NCBI GenBank assembly: GCA_002387605.1 | Contig: DGJU01000034.1 | Coordinates: 16,520 to 49,544, forward strand | Source: Alphaproteobacteria bacterium UBA4588 | GTDB taxonomy: Bacteria; Pseudomonadota; Alphaproteobacteria; Puniceispirillales; Puniceispirillaceae | Reading direction: 5' to 3' | Length of the DNA stretch: 33,025 bases | In this document: positions 8,784-17,225 of the stretch, in pieces | Layout: the number at the start of each line of letters is the position of its first letter | Position numbering within the stretch: the first letter of the stretch is position 1 | Notes under the pieces: model-generated | What the model was told of the DNA's origin: nothing | Seen by the model: only the letters and a program-made list of their open reading frames with translations | Database searches by the model: none | Translations under genes and position numbers: made by a program

Positions 8784-10814
8784 CTATTCCTCTGCTGCCC
8801 GGCCTTTGAGCGCGATGATTCCGCGTGGCCGGAATTGAATAAACAGGATGATGAAAATGATCATATAGGTCTGAGCCGCAAGCGTATTTGACGGGTTAAA
8901 CCATTCAATCCCTTTTTGCAGCGAGCCAATCATGGCAGCGCCTGCCAGCGTTCCCCAGATATTACCAACGCCGCCAACCACAACTGTCATAAAACTCTGT
9001 ACGATATAGTCAGAGCCCAGTTCTGATGTGACCTTAGAGAATAGGCCAATCGCCACGCCTGCAATGCCCGCAATGCCAGAGCCAAATCCAAATGTAAGCA
9101 TATTAATTCTATCAGGGTTAATACCCATACTTGCCGCCATCGCAGGGTTTTGCGTCACAGCACGCGTATCAAGACCAAATCTGGTGCGCTTCATTACGAA
9201 CACAAGAAGCCCCAGAAACAGCAGGCCAAGACAAAAAATAGCAATCCGAATGTTACTGATAGATAAAATATCATTCACCACAAAGGCACCATCCAGCCAG
9301 GCTGGCGAGGTAAGGGGGCGCGCTTGCGTGCCGAAAATATTTTTTGCAATCTGCTGTAATGCAATGCTGATCCCAAATGTCGCCAGCAATGTCTCTAACG
9401 GTCTTTTATAGAGATGGCGAATGACCAGCCGCTCCATCACCACACCAGCAAGGAAGGTAATGATAAAGGCGGCCGGGAGCGCAACAATGATGGATAACGT
9501 GTAATTGGGTATAAAGAGCTGAATGACATAGCCTGTGTAAGCGCCCATCATAATAAATTCACCATGCGCCATATTAATGACCCGCATCACACCAAAGGTA
9601 ATGGCAAGACCAATCGCAGCCAGAAAATAGATTGATGCTAGGCTCAGCCCATCAAGCACCAGATCTAAAAATTTATAGATACCAACTCTGACATTAATAC
9701 TCTTCAGCACGGTGCGTGCGGCACCGGTCACCTCTGCTGACGGATTGTCGTACACCGCATAGAAAACCGCTGAGGCAACAGCCTTTTGTCGTTCAGCCTC
9801 ACCTACCATAGGCGGCGCTGTGCCATTATCAACAAGCGCCTGATATGCCTGATTGCGGCTCTCTTCACTTGCAAGAGAGGCGACAGGGATACCAGCTATT
9901 CTGCCATCAACAGTGGCGGCTATCAGTATTTTGTTACGCATATCTGGGGTGATAAACGGCGGCGCAAGACCAGCTGCTGCCATTAAATCATATGAGGCGG
10001 CCAGACTAAGCTCATATTCGCTACTCATCATAAGTGACTGGCGACCAGCTGACCCATCATCATGTTTGATGGTTTTTTCCGGAATAATAATCCGAGCAAG
10101 ATTAACGTCTTCAGGTAGCTGCTTTGCTACCAAGACCTGACTGACCAGAAGCGGATTTAGGGCGGCCCGAACATCAAGTGACAGGTCGCCTTCCAAACTA
10201 TAAATGGCTGTCTCGATTTCTGCATTATCACGGCCATAGCCGATAACACCAAAAATATATGCCCGCTTCATCTGCTCTTTCAAATCAGGGAGCGTTTCCA
10301 CCTCAATGGCTTTTTTTAACGGAAGCAGATGGGAGCTTTGGAAATCACGGCTCAATGCCGCAAGACTGGCAGCCCGTAATTCTGCGTCATCACTTGCCAG
10401 CTGGAATGGCACCATAGCAGCCGCAATTTTGGCCCGCACACCACTATTTGGTTTAACCTGTTTGATCGTTGACGCTAAGACTTCGCCGAGCGCTTCGCCT
10501 GTCTCCACATGGCGTAACACTGCGCTCTTTTTGCCATCTGCCGAAACGGGAAAAGACGCTACATAGACAAATTGGCCCGTATCTTTAATGAAATAGAGTG
10601 CTTTATCTTTCCAGTTATACAGAAAATTTTCAGCCGCATTGCTACCAAAATTCTGTAACTCTTCTAAAACGGGGCCAACCGTCTTTGAAGAGCTTTTCTG
10701 AATAAGCTTACTGTTGCGTGAGAGTACCTCTTCAAAATCTGACTGAGCCATTGCCGGAAGCGCTATGGCAATCGATAGAGAAAGTAAGAAAAGGCGCACG
10801 AAAAATCTAATCAT
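8784..10814 (-). CDS. urtB: urea ABC transporter permease UrtB with a long periplasmic N-domain
   Basis: The LivH-type permease of the urea importer, read here as 676 residues from ATG 10814; a TTG at 10829 would add five residues but lacks a better ribosome binding site. Residues 1-24 are a signal peptide (to PAMAQ). About 350 residues of alpha-helical, HEAT-like sequence follow, split into two halves by a Ser-rich linker (KHDDGSAGRQSLM), predicted periplasmic. The permease fold occupies roughly the last 290 residues, with GLAITFGVMRVINMAHGEF as hallmark. UrtB often carries such an N-domain, but many are about 520-550 residues, so this one is long; similar long forms occur in other alphaproteobacteria. 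Confidence 0.93.
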   Translation of the reverse strand: MIRFFVRLFLLSLSIAIALPAMAQSDFEEVLSRNSKLIQKSSSKTVGPVLEELQNFGSNAAENFLYNWKDKALYFIKDTGQFVYVASFPVSADGKKSAVLRHVETGEALGEVLASTIKQVKPNSGVRAKIAAAMVPFQLASDDAELRAASLAALSRDFQSSHLLPLKKAIEVETLPDLKEQMKRAYIFGVIGYGRDNAEIETAIYSLEGDLSLDVRAALNPLLVSQVLVAKQLPEDVNLARIIIPEKTIKHDDGSAGRQSLMMSSEYELSLAASYDLMAAAGLAPPFITPDMRNKILIAATVDGRIAGIPVASLASEESRNQAYQALVDNGTAPPMVGEAERQKAVASAVFYAVYDNPSAEVTGAARTVLKSINVRVGIYKFLDLVLDGLSLASIYFLAAIGLAITFGVMRVINMAHGEFIMMGAYTGYVIQLFIPNYTLSIIVALPAAFIITFLAGVVMERLVIRHLYKRPLETLLATFGISIALQQIAKNIFGTQARPLTSPAWLDGAFVVNDILSISNIRIAIFCLGLLFLGLLVFVMKRTRFGLDTRAVTQNPAMAASMGINPDRINMLTFGFGSGIAGIAGVAIGLFSKVTSELGSDYIVQSFMTVVVGGVGNIWGTLAGAAMIGSLQKGIEWFNPSNTLAAQTYMIIFIILFIQFRPRGIIALKGRAAEE

Positions 10815-10830
10815 AATCTTCAAATCCAAA

Positions 10831-10859
10831 CCGGAGACATAGTAGAATAATGTCTCCGG
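10831..10859 (-). terminator. intercistronic hairpin between urtA and urtB
   Basis: A perfect 10-bp inverted repeat (CCGGAGACAT at 10831-10840, ATGTCTCCGG at 10850-10859) with a 9-base loop lies in the urtA-urtB gap. In the operon direction it is followed only by TTTGGATTT, a weak U-tract. This is the usual layout of a processing or partial-termination hairpin that protects the abundant binding-protein message and lowers expression of the permease genes. On the other strand a run of six T follows, but no gene reads that way. Confidence 0.6.
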
Positions 10860-10924
10860 CTATAATTTTTTGGGGTTACCTAAAAGGATGTTTTTACAAA
10901 GATGAGGTAAAAATTATCCCAATT

Positions 10925-12187
10925 TTAGTAGATGGATTTAATCTGGACACATGACTTTGTTTCCGTGTTGTACATGCCGCATTTAAGATCTTTCCAATCA
11001 GAAACCAGCACTTTTGATTCAGCAAGAAAGTCTGTCCATGCATCACCCGGCACTTCAGTTGTCTTGGAAATAATATCAAATTGACCATCAGCCTGAATTT
11101 CACCGATGAGAACCGGCTTTGAGAGATGGTGGTTTGGTAACATTTCAGCAATGCCGCCTGTCAGATTAGGGAAGGTCAAACCATACATCGCATCGCGCAC
11201 CTTATCGACATCTGTTGTGCCGGCTTTGGTAACCGCCTCAACCCACATATTGAAGCCGATATAATGTGCTTCCATTGGGTCATTTGTGACGCGCTCATCA
11301 CCCATTTTGGCTTTCCATGCGCTGATGAAGGCGCTGTTTGCATCTGATTCAGCTGATTGGAAATAATTCCATGCAGCCAGATGACCAACTAGGTTTGAGG
11401 TATCAAGACCAGACAGCTCTTCCTCGCCAACAGAAAAAGCAACAACAGGAATATCATCCGCTGAAATACCGGCCGCAGCTAGTTCTTTGTAAAAGCCTAT
11501 ATTGGCATCGCCATTGATGGTTGAGATAACACCGACTTTTTTGCCGTCAGCACCAAGTGCAACGACATCAGCAACAATCTTTGACCAATCAGAATGACCG
11601 AAAGGTGTGTAATTGACGAAGATATCAGAAGCCGCAATGCCGTTATCTTTCAAATATTGCTCAAGAATTTTATTTGTTGTGCGGGGATAAACATAATCTG
11701 TGCCGAGCAGGGCAAATTTTTCAACGCCAAGCTCTTCAAGAAAATAATCTGTGGCCGGAATGGCTTGCTGATTTGGCGCAGCACCTGTGTAGAAGACATT
11801 TTTAGAACTCTCTTCACCTTCATACTGGACAGGATAAAATAACAAGCCGTTTAATTCTTCGATAACGGGAAGAACAGACTTACGCGAAACTGATGTCCAA
11901 TTGCCAAAGATAACATCTACATCATGAACGCTCAGAAGCTCACGCCCTTTTTCAGCGAATAGGGGCCAGTTAGAGGCTGGGTCCACAACAACAGCTTCAA
12001 TTTTTTCACCAAGCAACCCGCCTTTCGCATTCTGCTCTTCAATGAGCATCAGCATTGTATCTTTTAAGGTTGTCTCTGAAATAGCCATCGTTCCTGACAA
12101 GGAGTGCAGAACACCAACCTTGATATCTGCCACAGCCTGACTTGCAACAGCACACATCATTGCGCTTGCTAGCAACACTTTTCTCAT
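10925..12187 (-). CDS. urtA: urea ABC transporter substrate-binding protein UrtA
   Basis: Periplasmic urea receptor of the importer, in the Leu/Ile/Val-binding-protein fold. I start it at ATG 12187, nine bases after the GAGAGAG site at 12197-12203; the in-frame ATG at 12196 touches that site and longer in-frame extensions lack one. The protein is then 420 residues with a signal peptide ending ASQAVA (residue 20) and mature start DIKVGVLHSLSGTMAISE, the UrtA hallmark. Further family segments are NWTSVSRKSVLPVIEE, LLFYPVQYEGEESS and DPMEAHYIGFNMW. It is the first gene of the urea operon and should be the most expressed. Confidence 0.96.
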   Translation of the reverse strand: MRKVLLASAMMCAVASQAVADIKVGVLHSLSGTMAISETTLKDTMLMLIEEQNAKGGLLGEKIEAVVVDPASNWPLFAEKGRELLSVHDVDVIFGNWTSVSRKSVLPVIEELNGLLFYPVQYEGEESSKNVFYTGAAPNQQAIPATDYFLEELGVEKFALLGTDYVYPRTTNKILEQYLKDNGIAASDIFVNYTPFGHSDWSKIVADVVALGADGKKVGVISTINGDANIGFYKELAAAGISADDIPVVAFSVGEEELSGLDTSNLVGHLAAWNYFQSAESDANSAFISAWKAKMGDERVTNDPMEAHYIGFNMWVEAVTKAGTTDVDKVRDAMYGLTFPNLTGGIAEMLPNHHLSKPVLIGEIQADGQFDIISKTTEVPGDAWTDFLAESKVLVSDWKDLKCGMYNTETKSCVQIKSIY

Positions 12188-12196
12188 AACAATCAT

Positions 12197-12203
12197 CTCT
12201 CTC
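12197..12203 (-). promoter_or_regulatory. ribosome binding site that sets the urtA start
   Basis: On the minus strand this reads GAGAGAG, nine bases before ATG 12187. It overlaps or abuts the alternative ATG at 12196, which argues against that codon and against the longer in-frame extension. Confidence 0.55.
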
Positions 12204-12309
12204 TTTTTTTTACAAATTCGATTTTCAAAATGCCTGTCATAAAAACGCAACACAGCATTTGTGAGATAATAAGTGCCGGAAAAGGGGTGAGAAATAATAC
12301 TGCTAAAAA

Positions 12310-12342
12310 CGCGTTGATGTGATGCAGTTTTTGCATCACGCG
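12310..12342 (-). terminator. inverted repeat between the YHYH gene and urtA (terminator or operator)
   Basis: Arms GTGATGCA (12319-12326) and TGCATCAC (12332-12339) enclose a 5-base loop, and CGC/GCG bases outside can extend the stem around a bulge. In the minus direction it is followed by GCG and a TTTTT run (12305-12309), so it could end the YHYH transcript. It lies about 130 bases upstream of the urtA start, so it could equally be a regulator site in the urea promoter region. It is not a match to the NtrC consensus I know (TGCACC arms). Confidence 0.45.
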
Positions 12343-12397
12343 AAAACAGGGCGCTCTTTTTCAGAGAAAAAGGGAGGTTGTAGCAACAGTGACGCCG

Positions 12398-13492
12398 CTA
12401 TTTTTTTGTTGATTGTGGCGCTTTATAGGTCTGAGGAGGACCCTCATAAGCCTCAAATAATATCAGGTCAGATACCGAAAAGCGCGCCGGACATTTATCT
12501 GTCACCCGCTCATAATAGATAACACGGCCCTTGAATTGGGGTTTTTTATCTGCCTCGAAGAACATCGCATAGCAGGACGGGTTACAGTAAAATATCGAAC
12601 CATCTGCATCGTTAATTTTTATGGTTGAGCCATTTGTTCGGAGCAATTGCTCTTTGGGTATAGTGCCGGTTACAACATGACAGGTCTCAGCGCCATATTG
12701 TTGTGCTGAGTAATTTTTAATATCGAATTTCACTGGATAACCTACAATGTCATTGCCGTTTTTATCTTTCCTAGCAGCCCATTTATCCTTGGCAAACCGT
12801 TTTGGTTTTCCTGTGAAGCAGGTCAGAATATCCCAGTTTGCTTGTGTCATCACATTATAGAAATAACGGCCTTTGCTATCCGTATAGCCTCGGCACTCAT
12901 CAAGCTGATCTTCGATATTATTGGCGTTATCGAACCAGCCGAGCGCATGGATAGGATACCCATCCATAGCAAAGCCAATAGGCTGTTTTTTGTCATCAAT
13001 GCGCTCTTTGCCGAGCTGTTCAATCAGACATACTGGGGCGATATGGTAGTGATAATCATCGCCCCTTCCTGCATGGCCACCGCATTTATCAAGCTCGCCT
13101 TCGAGTAATGTATTGGGGCGGCTACCGGTTGCAGGGTTAACTCGGCCTTGGGTTGTGGGGTCAAATAAAGGGATGCCATTCACAGCAACGCCGATAGCGC
13201 CCGAATCAGGTTTTGTCTTTGTTGAAGACGGTTTTGGTTTGCGTGTGATCTTGAAGTCATAATCATGCAGACGAGGCACTTGCTGATTCGTTGCTGTTAT
13301 GCCCTGCATCAGAATATGGTCAGGAGATGGCAGGCCTTTGGACTTAAATTCAATATGTTTATTGGTACATTTCAGGTTGAATACTTCTTCGGTATAAAGT
13401 GCCGAATCGCAGTAATCTGTATCAATAGTATGGGCAAATGCCGCTACACTAGTCAGTATCATCACACTAATACTGAGAAAAAATTTCGGCAT
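12398..13492 (-). CDS. secreted YHYH-domain protein
   Basis: A 364-residue protein with a signal peptide (residues 1-20, ending AAFA before HTID) and the YHYH domain named for its motif, seen here as DDYHYHIAPVC at 145-155. The flanking patterns GGHAGRGDDYHYH and PIGFAMDGYPIHALG are characteristic of that family. About eight cysteines are spread along the mature chain, fitting disulfides outside the cytoplasm. The biochemical role of the domain is not established; the His-rich motif suggests metal binding. It lies about 210 bases upstream of urtA on the same strand, with a possible terminator between, so a shared regulon is possible but not shown. Confidence 0.85.
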   Translation of the reverse strand: MPKFFLSISVMILTSVAAFAHTIDTDYCDSALYTEEVFNLKCTNKHIEFKSKGLPSPDHILMQGITATNQQVPRLHDYDFKITRKPKPSSTKTKPDSGAIGVAVNGIPLFDPTTQGRVNPATGSRPNTLLEGELDKCGGHAGRGDDYHYHIAPVCLIEQLGKERIDDKKQPIGFAMDGYPIHALGWFDNANNIEDQLDECRGYTDSKGRYFYNVMTQANWDILTCFTGKPKRFAKDKWAARKDKNGNDIVGYPVKFDIKNYSAQQYGAETCHVVTGTIPKEQLLRTNGSTIKINDADGSIFYCNPSCYAMFFEADKKPQFKGRVIYYERVTDKCPARFSVSDLILFEAYEGPPQTYKAPQSTKK

Positions 13493-13558
13493 CTGACCTA
13501 TCTCCCTACATCAAAATACTTGCTGGCACGCGAATGACATTATCATAATTGAAATTAA

Positions 13559-13580
13559 GCTGATTACATCAGCATTTTTT
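13559..13580. terminator. short hairpin between the YHYH and E1-like genes
   Basis: A 6-bp stem GCTGAT/ATCAGC with a 3-base loop (13559-13573) is followed on the + strand by ATTTTTT. In the minus direction, which is that of the upstream E1-like gene ending at 13603, the stem is followed by TTAATTT. It could end that transcript about 30 bases after the stop. The stem is short, so confidence is low. Confidence 0.35.
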
Positions 13581-13602
13581 ACCATTACGAACAGCCTCCG
13601 CC

Positions 13603-15975
13603 TTAAAAAGGGGCGCCGGCTGTCAGATACTGGGCTTTGTTAGCAATAGCGTCAGCATCTATATTAGCCTGCCGATACAGGTCGCTAATCGTCCCTGTCT
13701 GGCCGAATTCTTCTACTCCCAATGGTAATGTCTTATGCCCTGCAACACCGCCAAGCCATGACAATGTCGCCGGATGACCATCAATAACAGTAATAATGGC
13801 ACAATGCGACGGCAAGGGGTCTAGTAAGGTTTCGATATGGGCATGAACATCTGGTATGCCTGACGTCCGTGCTGCTTGTGCTGACATCCAGCCGGCGTGA
13901 AGCCGGTCTGCTGATGTCACTGCCAGCACACCAATATCACGGCGGCCTTCAGCTATCATCCCAGCTGCCTTAATCGCTTCAGATGCCACCGCACCTTGAT
14001 AAGCAATTACGATATCACATCCAGGGCCGGGGGGACGAAGCCAGTAAGCGCCATCTATTGAGCCTTGCTGAAAGCTATCATCAGTCCGGGTCGCTGGTTG
14101 CTCAAGCGCGTTTGTTGTCAGCCTGAGATACACAGCACCCCCAGACGCATCTCTTAGCCAGGTCCGCTTATCTGGCAGGCTATCCCCGTCGCGCTGCATA
14201 TAATCAAAGGCCCATGCCATGATAACACTAAGCTCATCAGCAAATGCCGGCTCGAACGCCGCAAGCCCGTCCTGGCTCATCCCAATAAGGGGCGTGCCAA
14301 TTGATTGATGAGCGCCGCCTTCAGGGGCAAGCGTAACGCCAGATGGCGTGCCAACAATCATAAATCGTGCATCCTGATAACAGGCATAATTCAGCGCATC
14401 CAGCCCGCGCGCAATGAACGGATCATAAACAGTGCCAATGGGGATGAGCCGGTGCGCAAATAAGGAATGGGCAAGACCTGCCGCTCCCAGAAGAAGGCAG
14501 AGATTCATTTCAGCAATACCAAGCTCAATATGCTGGCCATCGGGGGTAAATTCCCATTTTGCCGTTGAGGGAATATTATGTTCTTTGAACAGGTCGGGCT
14601 GGGCTGTACGGGCAAATAACTTACGCCGATTAACCCAAGGCCCAAGACTGGTTGTGCCAGTTACATCTGGTGATGTTGTTACAATCCTATCGGCCAGAAG
14701 GCTATCACCGCGTGCGATATCATCCAGAATTTTCCCAAACGCTGCTTGCGTAGAAATCTGTTTTGTCGGCGTTAGCTGAAGCGCCGGAACGTCGATTTTT
14801 TTATCCGAAAACCGCCGCGGGCCAGCAGCAAAAAACGGAACCTGATCCAAAAATGCCTGAAACCCTTCAGGGTCTTTAATGGTTGCCAGCCTATCCCATT
14901 CCTGGCCTTGCGGCACGCCCATATGAGTTTGCCACTCAGTCATCTGGGCAGGGTTCATAAGCCCGCCATGATTATCTTTATGACCTGCAATAGGGGTTCC
15001 CCAGCCTTTGACAGTATAAGCAAGAAAACAGACTGGCCGGTCATGATCAATGGAGGCAAAAATATCTGTCATTGTCTGAACACAATTACCGCCCAGATTT
15101 TCCATCAGAGCTGCTAATTCATTATCACTATGCCGGTCAATAAGAGCTGATACATCTCCCTGATCTCCCAAGTCTTCCATCAGCCGTTGCCGCCAGACAG
15201 CACCACCCATAAATGTCATTGCCGAATAAAGTGAATTGGGACAATTATCAATCCAGCTGCGGAGCGCTTCACCGCCCGGCTGGTCAAAAACAGCGCGCTG
15301 AAGAACACCATATTTGGCTTTCACAACATCCCAACCAAACGCATCAAAGATTTTTTCGATGCGCTGGAATAATCCCTCACGCACAATACCATCCAGCGAT
15401 TGACGATTATAATCGATAATCCACCAGGTGTTGCGCAAATCATTCTTCCAGCCTTCTTGAAGGCATTCATAAATATTGCCTTCATCAAGTTCTGCATCCC
15501 CCACTAGGGCAATCATCCGGCCGAGCGGGCGCTCACCAGAACCTAATTTTACGGGGCCTGATTTTGCCGCGATAAAATCCTGAATCAATGAAGCAAATGA
15601 GGTAATCGCAACCCCAAGACCAACAGACCCGGTTGAGAAATCTACATCATCATCATCTTTGGTGCGTGAGGGATAGGACTGAACCCCGCCCAACCCTCTA
15701 AAGGCCTCCATCTTTTCACGACTCTGATGACCCATCAAATATTGAATAGAATGGAATATTGGCGAGGCATGTGGCTTCACAGCAACTCTATCTTCAGGCC
15801 GCAAGGCGGTAAAATACAGGGCTGTCATTATCGATACCATCGATGCAGATGATGCCTGATGCCCCCCAACCTTGATGTTGTCCTGCTTTGGCCTGATATG
15901 GTTTGCGTGATGAATCATCCAGTGAGACAACCATAATAGCCGCTGCTCAACCTGTGTTAAATACGATATTGTCAT
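13603..15975 (-). CDS. pyruvate-dehydrogenase-E1-like / MdeB-like 2-oxoacid dehydrogenase
   Basis: A thiamine-diphosphate enzyme of the homodimeric E1 (AceE) superfamily, 790 residues against about 880 for AceE. The ThDP-binding motif runs from Gly159-Asp160 (GDAELDEGN) to Asn190 (IIDYNRQSLDG). The pyrimidine-domain Glu lies in HIELGIAEMN (482-491), and an HGG segment follows (KDNHGGLMNP). The closest known function I can name is MdeB of Pseudomonas putida, the 2-oxobutyrate dehydrogenase E1 used after methionine gamma-lyase and also paired with an Lrp-type regulator. No E2 or E3 gene is next to it, so it must borrow them or work alone. A clear AGGAGA precedes the ATG. Annotators may call it transketolase; the sequence fits E1 better. 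Confidence 0.8.
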   Translation of the reverse strand: MTISYLTQVEQRLLWLSHWMIHHANHIRPKQDNIKVGGHQASSASMVSIMTALYFTALRPEDRVAVKPHASPIFHSIQYLMGHQSREKMEAFRGLGGVQSYPSRTKDDDDVDFSTGSVGLGVAITSFASLIQDFIAAKSGPVKLGSGERPLGRMIALVGDAELDEGNIYECLQEGWKNDLRNTWWIIDYNRQSLDGIVREGLFQRIEKIFDAFGWDVVKAKYGVLQRAVFDQPGGEALRSWIDNCPNSLYSAMTFMGGAVWRQRLMEDLGDQGDVSALIDRHSDNELAALMENLGGNCVQTMTDIFASIDHDRPVCFLAYTVKGWGTPIAGHKDNHGGLMNPAQMTEWQTHMGVPQGQEWDRLATIKDPEGFQAFLDQVPFFAAGPRRFSDKKIDVPALQLTPTKQISTQAAFGKILDDIARGDSLLADRIVTTSPDVTGTTSLGPWVNRRKLFARTAQPDLFKEHNIPSTAKWEFTPDGQHIELGIAEMNLCLLLGAAGLAHSLFAHRLIPIGTVYDPFIARGLDALNYACYQDARFMIVGTPSGVTLAPEGGAHQSIGTPLIGMSQDGLAAFEPAFADELSVIMAWAFDYMQRDGDSLPDKRTWLRDASGGAVYLRLTTNALEQPATRTDDSFQQGSIDGAYWLRPPGPGCDIVIAYQGAVASEAIKAAGMIAEGRRDIGVLAVTSADRLHAGWMSAQAARTSGIPDVHAHIETLLDPLPSHCAIITVIDGHPATLSWLGGVAGHKTLPLGVEEFGQTGTISDLYRQANIDADAIANKAQYLTAGAPF

Positions 15976-16036
15976 GACGCGCCCCCGCTCTCCTAATGAT
16001 GTGAAATGGTAACTTGAAATCAGAGTAGCTTCTGGA

Positions 16037-16054
16037 CTATTAGTTCCTTAATAG
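16037..16054. promoter_or_regulatory. palindrome in the E1-like / Lrp divergent promoter
   Basis: CTATTA, six bases (GTTCCT), TAATAG form a perfect inverted repeat within the 101-base region between two divergent genes. Its centre is about 31 bases before the Lrp-family ATG. Lrp/AsnC proteins bind A/T-rich imperfect palindromes of about this size and usually control themselves and a divergent neighbour, so this is the likely operator. Confidence 0.5.
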
Positions 16055-16076
16055 GAGCAAAGTTTAGGGATTTAAG

Positions 16077-16565
16077 ATGGAAAACAATTTTTTTGTAGCG
16101 GATTCCACTCGTTTTGATGAATTTGACATTCGTATTCTGCAGGAGATGAAACGTGATGGGCGAATATCAATTCAAGCATTGAGCGAGGATATCGGGCTGA
16201 GTGCAACACCTATTGCACGGCGGCTAAAGCGGCTTGAAGATGCTGGTATTATCAAAGGATACACAGCTCTTATTGATGAAGCGGCATTGGGGTTTGAGGT
16301 ATCGGTATTTGTCTCTGTAAAACTAGACCGTCAAATTGATCATGGTCTTTCAGCATTTGAAGCTGAAATTGCACAATTTCCCGAAGTTGTTGATTGCTGG
16401 CTGATGACTGGAAACCGTGACTATATGATGCGGGTTGTCACGCGTAATTTAATAGAATTTGAGAATTTTCTTGTCGGGCGCCTGACAAAAATCAGTTGCG
16501 TTGCAGAAATCGAGTCATCGATACCGTTACGGCGTGTAAAGTCAGATATTGCTCGGACCCTCTAG
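16077..16565 (+). CDS. Lrp/AsnC-family transcriptional regulator
   Basis: A 162-residue regulator of the feast/famine family. The N-terminal winged helix (about residues 15-65, DIRILQEMKRDGRISIQALS to RLEDAGIIKGY) is followed by an effector-binding RAM/ActD domain with beta-strand pattern VVDCWLMTGNRDYMMRV. These proteins form dimers to octamers and respond to amino acids. Being divergent from the E1-like enzyme, with a palindrome between them, it probably controls that gene in response to an amino acid or its 2-oxoacid. The ATG at 16077 is preceded by TAGGG about 8 bases upstream. Confidence 0.92.
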   Translation: MENNFFVADSTRFDEFDIRILQEMKRDGRISIQALSEDIGLSATPIARRLKRLEDAGIIKGYTALIDEAALGFEVSVFVSVKLDRQIDHGLSAFEAEIAQFPEVVDCWLMTGNRDYMMRVVTRNLIEFENFLVGRLTKISCVAEIESSIPLRRVKSDIARTL

Positions 16566-16604
16566 TTGGTTCGTATCACAAGATAAGTTAGCAAGGCCTT
16601 TTTC

Positions 16605-17225
16605 ATGACAATTACTTTTACAGAAGCGCTTCTTTATGCCGGTGCCATGGTTATTCTGTTTTTAACCCCCGGGCCTGTCTGGGTTGCATTGATGGCGCGC
16701 TCGCTTAGCCATGGTATGCGCGGCGCTCTGCCACTGGCACTTGGTGTGGTCATCGGCGATTTCACCTGGCCGTTTATTGCCCTGCTGAGCATTCAAGAAC
16801 TATCAGGCTTATATGCTGAAATGCTTGTCTGGCTGCGCTACAGCGCTGCAGGTATTTTCTGGCTAATGGGGGCCCATCTTATCAGAACAGCCAGCAGGCC
16901 GATTAGCACACAAAATAAATTGACGCGCCCCGGCTTTGTTGCTGGGTTTCTTGCGGGGCTGTTGGTGATTATCGGCAACCCGAAAGCGATATTATTTTAC
17001 ATGGGCGTATTGCCCGGATTTTTCGATCTAAGCTCTATCACTCTGCCCGATATTATCGTGATAGCCCTGATTTCATCCTTACTGCCCTTTACCGGCAATC
17101 TTTTGCTGGCAGCGTGGCTGGGCCGCATCAGGAATGTGCTGTCATCACCAAAAGCCCTGACGCGCCTTAATCATGCATCAGGGGTTTTGCTGATCATTGT
17201 TGGGGTTGTCATCCTGCTCACTTGA
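16605..17225 (+). CDS. LysE/RhtB-family amino acid exporter
   Basis: A 206-residue membrane protein with six hydrophobic segments and the family N-terminal motif FLTPGPVWVALMARSLSHGMRGALPLALG (spanning about residues 19-47, read here in two overlapping parts). The central NPKAILFYMGVLPGFF is also typical. LysE/RhtB proteins export basic or neutral amino acids or their analogues across the inner membrane. It lies 39 bases after the Lrp-family gene on the same strand, the usual pairing in which the regulator senses the exported amino acid. A short AAGG precedes the ATG. Confidence 0.88.
   Translation: MTITFTEALLYAGAMVILFLTPGPVWVALMARSLSHGMRGALPLALGVVIGDFTWPFIALLSIQELSGLYAEMLVWLRYSAAGIFWLMGAHLIRTASRPISTQNKLTRPGFVAGFLAGLLVIIGNPKAILFYMGVLPGFFDLSSITLPDIIVIALISSLLPFTGNLLLAAWLGRIRNVLSSPKALTRLNHASGVLLIIVGVVILLT

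Noticed and set aside
12204..12300. Possible sigma-54 promoter ahead of urtA (GGCAC followed by TTATC)
   Set aside because: The -12 GC element is missing, so the match to TGGCAC-N5-TTGC is only partial.
12356..12372. CTTTTTC/GAAAAAG inverted repeat after the YHYH gene
   Set aside because: A/T-only stem with a 3-base loop in an A/T-rich gap; too weak to call a terminator when a better dyad lies next to it.
15976..16076. Riboswitch or leader RNA before the E1-like gene
   Set aside because: The gap is only 101 bases, shared by two divergent promoters, and I see no conserved riboswitch core.
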